DNA of 64,000 bases, from assembly GCA_010672585.1 (NCBI GenBank), contig JAAHGF010000030.1:6585-70584 (forward strand). Reading direction: 5' to 3'. The stretch is from Okeania sp. SIO1I7 (GTDB taxonomy: Bacteria > Cyanobacteriota > Cyanobacteriia > Cyanobacteriales > Microcoleaceae). The position numbers were made by a program, and so were the translations under genes. Each line of letters begins with the position of its first letter. The first letter of the stretch is position 1. Below are positions 17,997 through 29,122 of the stretch, piece after piece. The notes under the pieces are model-generated. The model had not been told where the DNA came from and searched no databases. It saw only the letters and a program-made list of their open reading frames with translations.

Positions 17997-20294
17997 TCAC
18001 CTTTGACCTCTAACTTCATAATTTTGAAATCTCAACTCTGAAATATCCTCAGATAAAGATTTCCAGAAAGGATTATTTTTTCCTAAACGGGTTGTATTCG
18101 TCGCATCATGGATACTTCCCCTAAGATTCTGATAATATTTATCGTCCATAAAATTAATATTTAAACTAGCATCAGCTACTAACCTGCGGAATTTTTCCTG
18201 AGTATAATCTCTACCATTAATTAATGCTCCTACAGGATTTGAAACCAATAATTCTCCGTTAACTACCACCGAATTCACCATATTCGGCCACCAAGAATAA
18301 CCGCTATATCCAAACATAGCAGGTACTTGAATAATCTGGTCATCACTTAAGTTAAACTCCCGCTTCAACTTTTCAATTAATGGGTCTAATTTTTCCCGCT
18401 GTAAATAGAGATTATGCTGAATTAACTTCTGATTTTTTAGCGCTGCTCTTACTGTTGTTTGAGTGCTTAAACCACGATTTATTGCCGCTTGTCCATATCC
18501 TTGTTGACTCAACTCTTGTAATAGTTTCACCCCTGCTTCTGGACTAACAATTAACATTAAAGGTTTGCCAAATTTACTAGGAATAAAAGTAATAATTTCA
18601 TCTACATGACGAATCATTAACCAAGAAGTATCAATATCTACTGGCGGACCTTGAATTTTTTGTGCTTTAATAAAATCAATGATTTCTGGATTCATTCCTA
18701 CTTCACCTGCCTTACCATAATAAATTCTTCCCAGCTCATATCCTGGTAGAGGTGGTGTAACTTCTAAATTTCCATAAGCATCGACCCATCTATTTAGGGG
18801 ATCGAGTTGTCTGGGTTTACCTACTTCAAACCAGCCAAAATCTTCTTTGAGCAGACTTCTAGCATATTGGTCATTTTCCCCAGGACGATTAGCTTTGAGA
18901 ACCACATTCATATTATGGGTTTTACCTTGAGAGGGAAATTGCACATAACCTATTTCTTTAGTATCTTGCATCCAGGTGGTACCACCAGAATTAATTTGAG
19001 CTTTAGCGCCTGTTTTTTCAACTATCTGTTTGATTTTGGCGACAAATTCTTGATTGCCAAAACCACGTTCGCTGACATGAAGCTCTTTGACTGGAGCAGT
19101 ATTGGGAGACATCAACCAGGGAACTACACCTATTTGAATACTATCAGAAGCAATTTTTCTGCCATTTTTTTCAGCGATCGCTGTTAGTTTAACGACTCCT
19201 TTCCAGTTGCGATCTGCGAACTGTTTAGCTTCTACCCCTAATAATACTTTCTCTCTAGATATTAATGCTTCAGCACCAGAAATATCTACTGGTTGCCATC
19301 CGTATTCTGTTTTTTGGAATACATTAATATAGTCACTAGCATCTGTGTCTGTTGAGATATAGATTTGAGAATCTTGATAATTTTCTGCTACTTGAATATT
19401 CACCAGCGCTAAGTCTGCTTCATCTGTTTTGCCATTAACTTCTCGATCGCGCCAGTCTGGTATTCGATCGCCATTATCATCATCGCTATTAAATAGCATT
19501 AATGCTCCTTCTGATAAAGACCATTTTTCTCTACTCGATCTGTCAGCTTCGTCTAATTCTCCGTCTCTGTTGGTGTCGCCATACATAGTGAAACCGGGAG
19601 ATAAACTATATGCAATGGGTGAAGAATTGCTTGTATTATTCTTTGTGTCGTCTTCTATATTTTCTACCCATCTTCTTGCTGCTATTACTTTTTCATAGGA
19701 GGCAACTGCTAGATAACCCTGATATTCGATCATTTTTTCGATCGCTTTATCTGTAATTAATGAATTTTGGGGAATTTGGCGCAGGTTAGAAATTGCCTCT
19801 AACCAAAGATTTTCTGCTTCTTGCCAGGTTTGGTAATTTGTCTGAATTATTTTTCCTTTTTCTACTGCCTTCTTTGCTTTGGCGATCGCTTGCTTCCAGC
19901 TTTGGAGTGCTTTTTCTTCTTTAATAATATTAGCTTCTACATTACGGAAATCTTTGAGGGTTTTTTCATATTGTTGTAGGTGGAATTTATATTGCCAGGG
20001 TTCTTCTACTTCTTGGAGACTTGGCCTTTGAGACACTTTATTCAGTTCAGCTTTTACTTCGTCTCTAAGCTGGTAAAGTTCTGATAGTGAATTTACTTTT
20101 TTTGTAGTTTTTAAGTTGTTGTTTACTGACTTGATCGTTTCTAAGGGCGAAACTGCTGAATTTGTTTGTTCTGGAAGTAAAGGTTGTGCCACTGCTTGAG
20201 GAACAGGCACCCAAATAATTGCTACTAATGCTCCAATGGTATTAACTAGAGCTATTTTGACATATCTAATCCAACACATAGTATACATCCTCAT
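17997..20294 (-). CDS. Secreted peptidylarginine-deiminase-like protein, catalytic cysteine replaced
   Basis: This 765-residue protein has an N-terminal signal segment (ALVNTIGALVAIIWVPV, cleavage likely after AVAQ). A helical region of about 150 residues follows, then a calcium-binding-type loop (DTNRDGELDEAD near residue 238, and NSDDDNGDRIPDW). The C-terminal part, about residues 400-760, matches the PAD catalytic domain: TWMQDTKEIGY (Asp of PAD4 D350), SWLMIRHVDEIITF (H471/D473) and VSNPVGALINGRDY. The last motif, HCGTN in PAD4, reads HDATN here, so the nucleophilic cysteine appears to be aspartate. It may be inactive or altered in function. It stands alone on the minus strand. Confidence 0.85.
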   Translation of the reverse strand: MRMYTMCWIRYVKIALVNTIGALVAIIWVPVPQAVAQPLLPEQTNSAVSPLETIKSVNNNLKTTKKVNSLSELYQLRDEVKAELNKVSQRPSLQEVEEPWQYKFHLQQYEKTLKDFRNVEANIIKEEKALQSWKQAIAKAKKAVEKGKIIQTNYQTWQEAENLWLEAISNLRQIPQNSLITDKAIEKMIEYQGYLAVASYEKVIAARRWVENIEDDTKNNTSNSSPIAYSLSPGFTMYGDTNRDGELDEADRSSREKWSLSEGALMLFNSDDDNGDRIPDWRDREVNGKTDEADLALVNIQVAENYQDSQIYISTDTDASDYINVFQKTEYGWQPVDISGAEALISREKVLLGVEAKQFADRNWKGVVKLTAIAEKNGRKIASDSIQIGVVPWLMSPNTAPVKELHVSERGFGNQEFVAKIKQIVEKTGAKAQINSGGTTWMQDTKEIGYVQFPSQGKTHNMNVVLKANRPGENDQYARSLLKEDFGWFEVGKPRQLDPLNRWVDAYGNLEVTPPLPGYELGRIYYGKAGEVGMNPEIIDFIKAQKIQGPPVDIDTSWLMIRHVDEIITFIPSKFGKPLMLIVSPEAGVKLLQELSQQGYGQAAINRGLSTQTTVRAALKNQKLIQHNLYLQREKLDPLIEKLKREFNLSDDQIIQVPAMFGYSGYSWWPNMVNSVVVNGELLVSNPVGALINGRDYTQEKFRRLVADASLNINFMDDKYYQNLRGSIHDATNTTRLGKNNPFWKSLSEDISELRFQNYEVRGQR

Positions 20295-20795
20295 ATATAC
20301 TAATGGATTTTACCGGATTCTTGGCAACTCAGAGGACTAATTTCCAATCTTCTCAATATTGACTCTACAGAAGTTACGCTAAACTCAATTAATACCAAAT
20401 TCATTTCTAAGTTGCATAGAATAATATTGCGATCGGGGTTGACTTTAGATCGAGATAGGCAAATTAATGAATTTCTTCAAGAAAGAAGGACTGAAGTTGG
20501 AAAAAGGAAAAAATAATTCTGTGTCGCCTCACATAAAGTTTGTATAAAACCTTAATTTATCAAAATAATTGGGTCCCGCAACCCCGCCTTTTCAGGCGAA
20601 ATATTTTTGGAGGGGTGCTCAAATCCCTGTTACAAAAATAACTTTTGACTTCTGACTTCTGACTTCTGACTTCTGACTTCGTTAAATTTCCGGTTGAGAG
20701 ATTGTAATTCGTAAGGTATTACAGAATTTTGAAAAAATCTCTCTGTTAGTTCAGTTTTTTATACCTAAATTATAATTTTTCAACCGGAAATTACT
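20295..20795. other. Intergenic with TTCTGACTTC repeat
   Basis: About 500 bases without a gene. Notable are the inverted GGGTCCCGCAACCCCGCC to AGGCGAAA block near 20571, a (TTCTGACTTC)n run at 20651-20680, and CGGTTGAGAGATTGTAATTC (20693) whose inverse AATTATAATTTTTCAACCGG lies at 20767-20786, forming a possible 3' structure for rpaA. Confidence 0.5.
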
Positions 20796-21572
20796 TTAAG
20801 GTTCTCTAACCCATTCCTGATTTGGTTTTGCCAAATTAGATGTTTCCACATTATTAGCACTGGAACTATTACTAGGTAATTCTAAGCAGTAACCAGCACC
20901 GTATACTGTTTTAATATACCGAGGATGGCGAGGATCTGGTTCCATCTTCGTTCTCAGATGTCTAATATGGACTCGGATAGTCTCAATATCATCATCTGGA
21001 TCGTAACCCCAGACCTCCTTGAGAATTTCACTCGGAGATACTGTCTGGCCATGTCGTTGCAGTAAACAATGTAGTAACTCAAATTCTAAATGAGTTAGTT
21101 TGACTGTCTGCTCAAACCAAATAGCCTCAAACCTTTCAGGAACAAGAGTCAGAGGACCATAATTCAGAATTTCGCTATGTTTAGCTGCTTGTGGAATTCG
21201 ATCTGTGCGTCGGAGTAGGGCACGAACTCGTGCCAGCATTTCTTCTACTTCAAAGGGTTTTGTTAGATAATCATCTGCTCCTGCATTAAAGCCTTCTACT
21301 TTATTTTGAGTTTGATTTAAAGCAGTTAACATCAGTACTGGAATATCCGCTGTCCGTTCATCACGACGCAGACGTTGACAAACGGTAAACCCATCTACCT
21401 TTGGTAGCATTAAATCTAATACTATCAGGTCTGGTAGTAGTTGCAGGGCTAGAGCTTGCCCTTTTATGCCATCTTCTGCTTGGCTAACTTCATAGCCAGC
21501 CATTTCTAGGTTGACAGCAACGAGTTCTGCGATCGCAGGATCGTCGTCAATGACGAGTATTCTGGGCATCAT
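20796..21572 (-). CDS. rpaA: OmpR-family response regulator RpaA
   Basis: This 258-residue regulator has a receiver domain ([20 protein letters not shown], phosphoacceptor aspartate in [18 protein letters not shown], then [20 protein letters not shown] and [13 protein letters not shown]) and an OmpR-type winged helix ([40 protein letters not shown]). The sequence is that of cyanobacterial RpaA, the output regulator of the KaiABC clock acting with the kinase SasA and also tied to phycobilisome-photosystem coupling. Full length. No kinase gene is adjacent, as usual. The start MMPRILVID is the second-codon variant of the usual MKPRILVID. Confidence 0.94.
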   Translation of the reverse strand: MMPRILVIDDDPAIAELVAVNLEMAGYEVSQAEDGIKGQALALQLLPDLIVLDLMLPKVDGFTVCQRLRRDERTADIPVLMLTALNQTQNKVEGFNAGADDYLTKPFEVEEMLARVRALLRRTDRIPQAAKHSEILNYGPLTLVPERFEAIWFEQTVKLTHLEFELLHCLLQRHGQTVSPSEILKEVWGYDPDDDIETIRVHIRHLRTKMEPDPRHPRYIKTVYGAGYCLELPSNSSSANNVETSNLAKPNQEWVREP

Positions 21573-21816
21573 TTGCTACACTTACCTATAATTTTTTTTA
21601 TTGTAATGTTTAATTAAGATTTTTAAGTTTGTTCTAACATTTTTTCATTCAATGTTATAATCCTTTTTCAGTACATAGTTGATATTTATTTTATTGTTCT
21701 ACTTCTCTTTAACATGATTTTATCTTTTTGTCAAGCAACACTATTATAGATTATAGAGAAGAATATCTAAGTGGTACTTTAACTAGCTGTCAGCTATCAG
21801 CTTGAATTGAAATCCC
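21573..21816. promoter_or_regulatory. rpaA upstream region
   Basis: About 245 bases upstream of rpaA, AT-rich. It must hold the rpaA promoter on the minus strand; boxes were not assigned. The right part carries CAGCTATCAGC, a recurrent spacer motif. Confidence 0.4.
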
Positions 21817-21827
21817 CGGTTTATAGG

Positions 21828-22020
21828 CAGGGTCAATTTATTGTCAAGCTTAGAAAAATTGATGGGGAGATGGGGAGATGGGGACCCACCCTTAACCCCT
21901 CCCAGGAGGGGAATGTGGGGAGATGGGGAGATGGGGAGATGGGGAGATTCGTATATTTGCACAATTAAATGTATTTCATATTCATATAAATATTCTCGCT
22001 ACGACAAAGAATTAGCCCTG
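21828..22020. mobile_element. MITE family F, copy 1
   Basis: This 193-bp element runs from CAGGGTCAATTTATTGTCAA to AAAGAATTAGCCCTG and is flanked by CGGTTTATAGG at 21817-21827 and CGGTTTATATG at 22021-22031, an 11-bp duplication with one mismatch. The interior has the GGGGAGAT microsatellite and a CCACCCTTAACCCCTCC tract. A 66-codon open frame across it is an artefact. Confidence 0.82.
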
Positions 22021-22149
22021 CGGTTTATATGCACAGGATAATTTAAAGAGGATTTCAAACCCCTATAAATTGTATTTCTATGTTGTTTCAATATAAATCT
22101 AAGTTGCAGGAAAGGTGTTTGACAGTTCAAAAGTTTCAAACTCAGACAA

Positions 22150-22210
22150 CGTAAGATTTTTCCTTCTTCCTTCTTCCTTCTTCCTTCTTCCTTCTTCCTT
22201 CTTCCTTCTG
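22150..22210. repeat. CCTTCTT heptanucleotide repeat
   Basis: A run of about eight TTCCTTC units lies just downstream of the minus-strand gene at 22227. The same pyrimidine/purine heptamer occurs at 11478, 29165, 54100, 54720 and 56785. Confidence 0.8.
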
Positions 22211-22226
22211 CGATAAAACTTTGTAC

Positions 22227-22955
22227 TTAAAATCTAGAAATTATAGGTAAAAATTGTGCTTGTTCTTTAAAATATTTCCATGTAATTGATTCGGGATCTT
22301 TTTGGCTACTCCATTCTCCAAAATCAGGTTTTGATTTACGTTTACTGATAGTACTAGCATGAACATTGAGCCTAATTGCTAATTCTTTTTGGGTAAGAGG
22401 AGAAGCTATTTCAGTAGCAGATTGAAGTTGGGAATTTTCTGGCAGTTGAGTCTCATAATTTGAAACTTTCGAGATTAATTGATTATTGTTTTCTAAAATT
22501 TTATCCGTTGGTCTTCCAACTAGAGATACAGCAGTAGGAAAATAATATAATAAACCACCTTCTTGTGTAATTTCTAATTCAGCACCAAATTCTTTAGCTT
22601 GTTCATCAAGAAACTCTTGGGCTATTTTTCCCGATAGTTGGGAGTTTATGGCTAAGTCTAAGGCTGTAATATATCCATTATTTTCCTGAATTAACTGATA
22701 AAATATGCTATTCAAATAATCTTTTTGTTGTTTTTGTTTTTTCTGATAATGCTTGAGGAACCAGGTAACTCCAGAGACAATAGCAATGATTGTCAATATA
22801 CGCCAGGATAAACCTAGTATTAGCAATGCTAATCCCAAAGAAATTACAATGAGAAAATTATCTGTGGACTTATTATTAGTGTTAAGGTTTCTTGGTTGTT
22901 CGGGCATTTTAATGTTCTTGAGCCAACTTTGATACTTGTTAGGTATCACCAACAT
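22227..22955 (-). CDS. Membrane-anchored protein with winged-helix-like and helix-turn-helix regions
   Basis: This 242-residue protein is not recognised by name. It has a hydrophobic region FLIVISLGLALLILGLSWRI near residues 33-52. Then comes a domain (FYQLIQENNGYITALDLA; SGKIAQEFLDEQ; GGLLYYFPTA) resembling the soluble part of the protein at 4656-4973. A C-terminal helix-turn-helix-like segment follows, LTQKELAIRLNVHASTISKR. The last part, SWSSQKDPESITWKYF-like, is acidic/aromatic. It may be a membrane-tethered regulator. Starts further in (MPEQPRNLN) are possible. The promoter side faces a long AT-rich spacer. Confidence 0.8.
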   Translation of the reverse strand: MLVIPNKYQSWLKNIKMPEQPRNLNTNNKSTDNFLIVISLGLALLILGLSWRILTIIAIVSGVTWFLKHYQKKQKQQKDYLNSIFYQLIQENNGYITALDLAINSQLSGKIAQEFLDEQAKEFGAELEITQEGGLLYYFPTAVSLVGRPTDKILENNNQLISKVSNYETQLPENSQLQSATEIASPLTQKELAIRLNVHASTISKRKSKPDFGEWSSQKDPESITWKYFKEQAQFLPIISRF

Positions 22956-23805
22956 TTACTGTCAATATAACTAAATATAGACACAATGGATCAATACTTT
23001 TAGCGGATTTTTAATAAATAATGATGTAGTTGGGATAGATATAGTGGGGATAAATTTTTGTTAATAATTAAGTGAATCGGACTAATTATTAATACTATTG
23101 AGGTAATTTATGAAGCCAAACAAATAACAATAATGATTACTTGTAATAGAACATATTGCTGAGATAATTAATTCTCTCATCACTCACAAAAAAAATTGGC
23201 ATTATGAATAATTTTTCAAAAGCAATAATAGTAATAAAATGTTAATTTAGGGAAAAAATAATTAAATGATTTAAATCTAATAATTTAATCCTCATAGATA
23301 GTAATGGTAGATGGATGAACAACCCCTAGTAAGGGAGCAAGATGCTCCCACTGCCTTTCCTCTTGACCAAAATAATTACAATAGACCATCATTATAATGC
23401 ACCACCAATAATTCTATACATCAAAAATAATTTTTATTGATAATGATTAAATTCCTATCTATAAAATTAGTGATAAAAAATAAGTCTATAGTTTTAGTAG
23501 GTAAAAAAAGATTACTCCCAAATTATTTTAGCTATGAGATAGAATAGTAAGTGCCTTTGAAAGTTTCTTTAACTTGAAATAACTAGCGTAGCTTTATAGT
23601 CTACACCATTTGGATAAAATTGGTAAAAAAAGACCTGTCTTATGTAATAGAACTCTCCGTTTAATGAGTTATGAAAAAACCGATCCTCTAGCTTCAACGG
23701 CATTTTCCTCTTCACTTAATTTATAAAATGTATAAATATTCAACCGGACATGATATAACTATGTTTTTATAAGGTATACCTCCTTAGTTTGCAAGATTTT
23801 AAATA
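22956..23805. other. 850-base AT-rich spacer with one family C end
   Basis: No open frame. GTTCAACCGGACATGATATAA-type sequence at 23738-23758 is the right end of a family C element; I could not find its left end. ATTGCTGAGATAATTAATTC at about 23158 is only a loose match to other repeats. The spacer lies between divergently oriented genes and must contain both promoters. Confidence 0.55.
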
Positions 23806-24270
23806 ATGTTTCGTAAATTAAAAATTATTGGTGGGACTATTCTAATCTATTTGTCCATTGCTGGCTGTGGGCCTAGCAAAGTTGTTCAGTGTAATCAATT
23901 GATTGTTACTATTAACAAGGGAAATACTCTTGTAAATTCTGAAAATTCCTTTGATGCTGCGACAACTAATCAGCTAGGAGGAGATTTAGAAGCAACTTCT
24001 CAAGAATTAGAAGCTCTCAAGCTTGAGGATGAAACTCTTCAACAGTTTCAAAAAGACTTAACTAAAACATTTAAAGAACTTTCTCAAGCTTTTCTTGAGA
24101 TGAGTTTAGCTCTTAAAACTAGCACACAAGTTGAAGCTTCATTAGAGGGTAGAAAAAAATTTAATCAGGCTAAAAATCAACTGACTCAAACAGGTCAGCA
24201 AGCTAATAAGGTTGCTACACAAAAAGATATTTTGTTAGATAAGCTGGTTACTTATTGTCAAAATAAATAA
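23806..24270 (+). CDS. Predicted lipoprotein, hypothetical
   Basis: This 154-residue protein begins with a lipoprotein signal (ILIYLSIAGCG, cysteine about residue 22), followed by an all-helical region rich in Gln, Glu and Lys with heptad character (LEATSQELEALKLEDETLQQ; QAFLEMSLALKTSTQVEAS). It should be anchored to a membrane and fold as a helical bundle. No family was recognised, though similar short helical lipoproteins are common in cyanobacteria. A second cysteine pair (VVQCNQ, YCQNK) could form a disulfide. Confidence 0.8.
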   Translation: MFRKLKIIGGTILIYLSIAGCGPSKVVQCNQLIVTINKGNTLVNSENSFDAATTNQLGGDLEATSQELEALKLEDETLQQFQKDLTKTFKELSQAFLEMSLALKTSTQVEASLEGRKKFNQAKNQLTQTGQQANKVATQKDILLDKLVTYCQNK

Positions 24271-24369
24271 GTTTAGAACACTTTACAACTAATAAATAAT
24301 TTCTATGACAGTTAAGTTTTAGCTGGTTGTTGTTAGGAAAAATATTGATTGGTAACTTAAACCAAACTA

Positions 24370-24921
24370 TTAGTGATGGATTTCTAGCTCTAGTACATAA
24401 TGTCCCATGCGTAATTGCTGAGACCATAGTTCATATTCTAAACGTAGATAATCTGGAACTGGTTTTCCCTGAACTACTAGGTTACGGGTAAAGTTACGCA
24501 TTTGTAGCTGATAATGTAAATTGAATGACTCGTCTTGGAACCAATAACGACAGATGCCATATACTCCTCTTTCCCAGATATGGCGGTAACAATATTTACC
24601 GTTTCCTTGCATAGTCATAATAATTCGGGACGGGGAAACTTCTAGCCATAAAAGTCTTGGTTTTAAGACAGTTGGCAATATTGATGGCTCATCTATGTCT
24701 ATACATGATGTTTCTTTGTCTGTAATTGCAGGTTCATGCAATAATATATGAAATTGATCGCGGTCTTTATGATATAGAGTGGCCGCTGTTTCAACTATCG
24801 ACCAAATTGGCAAGTCTGTTGATATTAATGACAGACTTACAGGTTTGCGTTGATAAGTTAGCATATGTTTTCTTAGGGTAAGTTGTAATGATTGAATGGT
24901 TGTTAGTTCTACAAAGATCAA
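24370..24921 (-). CDS. Conserved-looking hypothetical protein
   Basis: This 183-residue soluble protein is of unrecognised family. It is rich in Tyr, His and aromatic residues, with strand-like patterns (LLWLEVSPSRIIMTMQGNG) and IWERGVYGICRYWFQDESF. No signal sequence or membrane segment is seen. The start could be the ATG at aa 19 (MLTYQRKPV), since the first 18 residues look less regular. It ends 99 bases from the convergent lipoprotein gene. Function unknown. Confidence 0.7.
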   Translation of the reverse strand: MIFVELTTIQSLQLTLRKHMLTYQRKPVSLSLISTDLPIWSIVETAATLYHKDRDQFHILLHEPAITDKETSCIDIDEPSILPTVLKPRLLWLEVSPSRIIMTMQGNGKYCYRHIWERGVYGICRYWFQDESFNLHYQLQMRNFTRNLVVQGKPVPDYLRLEYELWSQQLRMGHYVLELEIHH

Positions 24922-27039
24922 AAATATTACTCTTGGTTAATAGCTTTTTATTTCGCACGCAACCTTGGTCAAGCTCTAATTCAGATTTAACTCTATTCTG
25001 ACCCAACATTTAAGCTATCGTTATATACAGCACTTTTGAAGTATAGTGAGGTACGCTAGCAGAACAATAATATTTACTGATTAAGAGGGTGATTGGATAA
25101 TCTGTAATTCATAAACCTGCAATATGCTGTATATTCGTGGTTTTTTATTTATAGGTTTTACGGGACTCATACATCTAATGTGTAATTATGAGGTTTCTAT
25201 TTCCTGCACAAAGGCTATACAAACATAATATTAAGACGCACTCAAGAAAGTCAAAAAAAAGATTCCTTTGGCTTAAAACTTTAGCTGACAATAATTTAAA
25301 GCAATTACTTCATGTGAAGCAGTGTTAAATTATTTGAGTTAATTGTTATTAATAGAGAAGTAATATAGTATTAATCAAATTAATCTCTCTCATAATGTTT
25401 TTGAATTTGGTGAGGTCAAAAAAAATTAATAACACTTTGACATTAGGGTTAGGAAAATATTAAACACCATTGCACTATCAAATACTGTGCTAATAAATAT
25501 ATTAGTTATAGTTAAAGCAAAAAGGCAATTCACAATAACTTTTTTCTTAACTCCTGAGTTTTGAGACTTTTTTTATTAACTCAATTCAAGATATTAGAGA
25601 GTGTTTGTTAAATGAATATTAAATCGTGTAGTGGTGTGAAACACCTAAAATGTTGCAATAGTAGGGGCGGATTCTGCGTTAAATTAATGAGTATTAACCA
25701 ATTATATGAACCTGGCCCCGCCCTAATAATCGCTCCGCACCAAATTAGCTTTGTCAGTCCAGTAGGGTGCGTTAGTTTCAGATAAAGCACTATCCCAAAG
25801 CACGTGGTGCGTCAGGTATAAAACTAAGCATTATTCCAGAAATGCTAAGGATGCCGTCACACACCTTACTTAATCTTTTGTTTACAAACTATCTCTTAAT
25901 TATCCCTATAGTAGCATATTTACATAGTTGGACACAAGGGATAGTTTTTTTATAAAAACTTTAAAATTCTCCATGCTAAAATATTGCTAGTGGCAAGTAT
26001 AAATAAATGTATTGATTTTAATTATATCTTTTTTATTTTTGTTACAATTTTTTTAACTAAATACATCAAATTATCACTTGATGAGTTAAATTTTACTGCT
26101 TTAAATAATCATAAACAATCAAAAGTAATCAGAGAGTTGTTTGTCAGAGAAAAATAAATTGCCCATGTTTTACAGTTTATTTATTAAGGCTATATTCGGT
26201 ATTTAAAATTTAAGTAAGATAGTGATAATTGAAATATAGCAATCTTATTTAAGTTGTAATGTTTTAGTGGTAGGGGCGAATGGCTATTCGCCCGTACAGG
26301 ACTCAGGATTCAGGAGTCAGGAGTCATAATTTTAAAGGTTTTCAGTTCAAATTAACTGTTATAAAAATTATCACAACCTATTTGGGATTGGGTGCATCTC
26401 AATGTATGAATAAAGCCAAAAATTTATCGCTTTTAGGCAACAGCGGTCAGACCCCGCGTCGGCGTCAGACGCAAGGGAATGCTGACCAAGAGAGGCAACA
26501 GCTCCGAAAGGCAACAGGGAATATATAGGAAAAAAGTATTTTTGCAAATATGAGATGCACCCTTGGAATTACTATATATTAAGTCTGAAATAAAGAGGTT
26601 TTTGATCGATTTACTTTTTCTTGAAGAATTAACTAGGTATAATCTTACTACATTAAACTTAGATGAAATTATTTGTATATTTACTTTTTATTACTCATAG
26701 CAAACAATTTAATCGAATAATTTTAGAAATAAGCTTGAGTTATTGAAAGACAGTCTTTTGATGTTTGTTAGAGTGCAATACCAAATTAATCTTCAAAATT
26801 AGTCTCAAATCAACTAGAATAGCTACAAATAGATAAAAAAAAGACAAGATAAAGTCTAAAAGAAATCCTCAGACGCTTTGAATCATAAGTTCTAATCCCC
26901 AACGCTTCCCTTAATGGTCAACCTCTGTATACGGTTTTCCTAACTGATTTTTGCCAAAAGTATAACAATTAGTAATAATTTTTTTTCAATTGGTATTTAT
27001 AGTAAATATTGAGTTGCTTAGGACATTAGCTCAGGGAGG
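24922..27039. other. Long gene-free region
   Basis: Over 2.1 kb without a convincing open frame on either strand. Contents: a GTAGGGGCGG repeat at 25661 and 26269, a GTCCAGTAGGGTGCGTTAG motif at 25757 shared with 63261, a GGCAACAGC-rich stretch with GTCAGACCCCGCGTCGGCGT at about 26428-26520, and otherwise AT-rich sequence. Frames of 60-82 codons at 25608 and 26280 lack coding character. Small RNAs cannot be excluded by eye. Confidence 0.55.
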
Positions 27040-27210
27040 CAAGGTCAATTTATTGTCACGCTTAGAAAAATTGATAGGGAGATAGGGACTCACCCCTCGT
27101 CCCTCCCCCTCCCAGGAGGGGAATGTGGGTAGATTCTTAATATTTATTTGCACAATTTTTTGTATTTCATATCCATATAAATATTCTCCCCAGGCAAAGA
27201 ATTAGCCCTG
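27040..27210. mobile_element. MITE family F, copy 2
   Basis: It runs from CAAGGTCAATTTATTGTCAC to AAAGAATTAGCCCTG, closely matching the copy at 21828-22020 in both arms (TATTTCATATCCATATAAAT near the right end). No clean target duplication is visible, so it may be older. It is followed by GGGAGTAGG repeats. Confidence 0.75.
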
Positions 27211-27655
27211 GGATAGGGAGTAGGGAGTAGGTCGTAGGGAGCGGGGAGAATAAGGAGATTTGCTCTATGTTAAGAAGATAGGTTTTTTCATCACTAATTA
27301 TCCGGGCTTGATCAGGACTTAGGCAAAGCCACTATATATACTATATAAAAACTATAGCACTATGGTATATATAGTGTTTTTGTCGGAAAAATGCGTAATA
27401 CCAATTCTCAAAAACTTTGCTATGCTTGGATTTTCTATTTCTAAATACTATATTATTGACGTAATTTTATTGTTAGCTAACTTCTGTGATTTCTCCAGTC
27501 ATTTTTATCACCTTTCAAGGGTAGCATTACTTTTGAGAAGTGGTATAACTCCTGTTGATATTAAATGAATTCTGCACAGCGCTATATTTGTTCACCCTTC
27601 CCAGACTCCTATAAAATTGTGGCTGTGCAAATTTTGCAAATTTATAGTTAATTTT

Positions 27656-29005
27656 ATGATAGCTGCTGTAGTTACTACAAAAATCACAAATAGTCAAGAA
27701 GTTTTGATAATTCAAAGACCACAATCAGGTCTATGTCTCAAAGGTAACATTTCAATTCCTGGAGATAAATCAATTTCTCATCGGTCTCTAATGCTAGGAG
27801 CGATCGCTCAAGGGAAAACTACTATAAAAGGCTTACTCTTAGGGGAAGATCCCCGCAGCACTGCTAAATGTTTTTCACTTCTTGGGGCCGATATTTCTCA
27901 ACTGAATACAGACTTGGTGGAGGTTCAGGGGGTTGGACTAGATAATCTCACAGAACCATCTCAGGTTTTGGACTGTGGTAATTCTGGCACTACAATGCGA
28001 CTAATGTTGGGGATTTTGGCGTCCCATCCCGAACGTTTTTTTACTGTTACTGGAGATAGTTCCCTGGTTCAGCGCCCTATGTCCCGTGTGATTGAGCCTC
28101 TGACACAAATGGGCGCTCAAATCTGGGGTAGAAAAAGTGCCTCTTTAGCCCCATTGGCCATTCAGGGACAAAAGTTACGGCCGATCCATTATCATTCTCC
28201 CATTGCTTCAGCTCAGGTAAAATCTTGTATTTTGTTTGCTGGTTTAATGACGGAAGGGAAAACTACGGTAACTGAACCTGCTCTTTCACGAGACCATAGT
28301 GAAAGAATGTTGCAAGCTTTTGGCGCTCAAATTAGTATTGACTCAGAAACAAATAGTGTGACTGTGGCAGGTCCAGCTAAATTGCGGGGTCAAGATGTGG
28401 TTGTGCCTGGTGATATTAGTTCGGCAGCTTTTTGGTTAGTAGCAGCAGCTATCGTACCTGGGTCAGAATTGGTAATTGAAAATGTTGGTGTTAATCCTAC
28501 CCGCACAGGTATATTAGAAGCTTTGGAAATGATGGAGGCTAATATTATACAGGAAAATCAGCGAGTTGTTGCAGGAGAACCTGTGGCTGATTTACGAGTA
28601 TGTTACAGTCCTTTGAAAGCTTGTGAAATTTCTGGTGCGATAATTCCACGACTCATTGATGAAATTCCCATTTTGGCAGTTGCTGCTATGTTTGCTGAGG
28701 GGACGACTGTGATTAAGGATGCGGCTGAGTTGCGGGTAAAAGAGAGCGACCGCTTGATAGCCATGGCCACTCAACTTCAGAAACTGGGAGGTAAAGTTAC
28801 AGAATTACCAGATGGGTTGGAAATTACTGGTGGTGTGGCCTTGAATGGTGGTGATGTTGAGAGTTATGGGGATCATAGAGTTGCTATGAGTTTGGCGATC
28901 GCTGCTCTTAATGCTACTGAGACTACCAGTATCCATCAGGCTGAAGCTGCAAGCATTTCTTATCCCAATTTTACTGCTACTCTGCAACAAATTTGTAGGT
29001 CATAG
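27656..29005 (+). CDS. aroA: 3-phosphoshikimate 1-carboxyvinyltransferase (EPSP synthase)
   Basis: This 449-residue enzyme adds enolpyruvate to shikimate-3-phosphate in aromatic amino acid synthesis. Signature segments are [51 protein letters not shown] and [15 protein letters not shown], in the family order, with the terminal [13 protein letters not shown]. An upstream TTG frame would add 13 residues; the ATG at 27656 (MIAAVV) is preferred. The gene is monocistronic; repeat-rich sequence follows. Confidence 0.97.
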   Translation: MIAAVVTTKITNSQEVLIIQRPQSGLCLKGNISIPGDKSISHRSLMLGAIAQGKTTIKGLLLGEDPRSTAKCFSLLGADISQLNTDLVEVQGVGLDNLTEPSQVLDCGNSGTTMRLMLGILASHPERFFTVTGDSSLVQRPMSRVIEPLTQMGAQIWGRKSASLAPLAIQGQKLRPIHYHSPIASAQVKSCILFAGLMTEGKTTVTEPALSRDHSERMLQAFGAQISIDSETNSVTVAGPAKLRGQDVVVPGDISSAAFWLVAAAIVPGSELVIENVGVNPTRTGILEALEMMEANIIQENQRVVAGEPVADLRVCYSPLKACEISGAIIPRLIDEIPILAVAAMFAEGTTVIKDAAELRVKESDRLIAMATQLQKLGGKVTELPDGLEITGGVALNGGDVESYGDHRVAMSLAIAALNATETTSIHQAEAASISYPNFTATLQQICRS

Positions 29006-29122
29006 TAAAATTTCGGTAAGTGGGAAATCAGCTATTTGCCTCCTAGGTCGGAGCTACGCTATTGATAGCTGGATGGAAACTACTTGATGGATTTTCTCCG
29101 TAGTCAAAAAAATGTGTTTTAA

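Noticed and set aside
26280-26528. 82-codon frame in the long gene-free region
   Set aside because: Begins in a GTAGGGGCG repeat and shows no domain, ribosome-binding site or codon bias.
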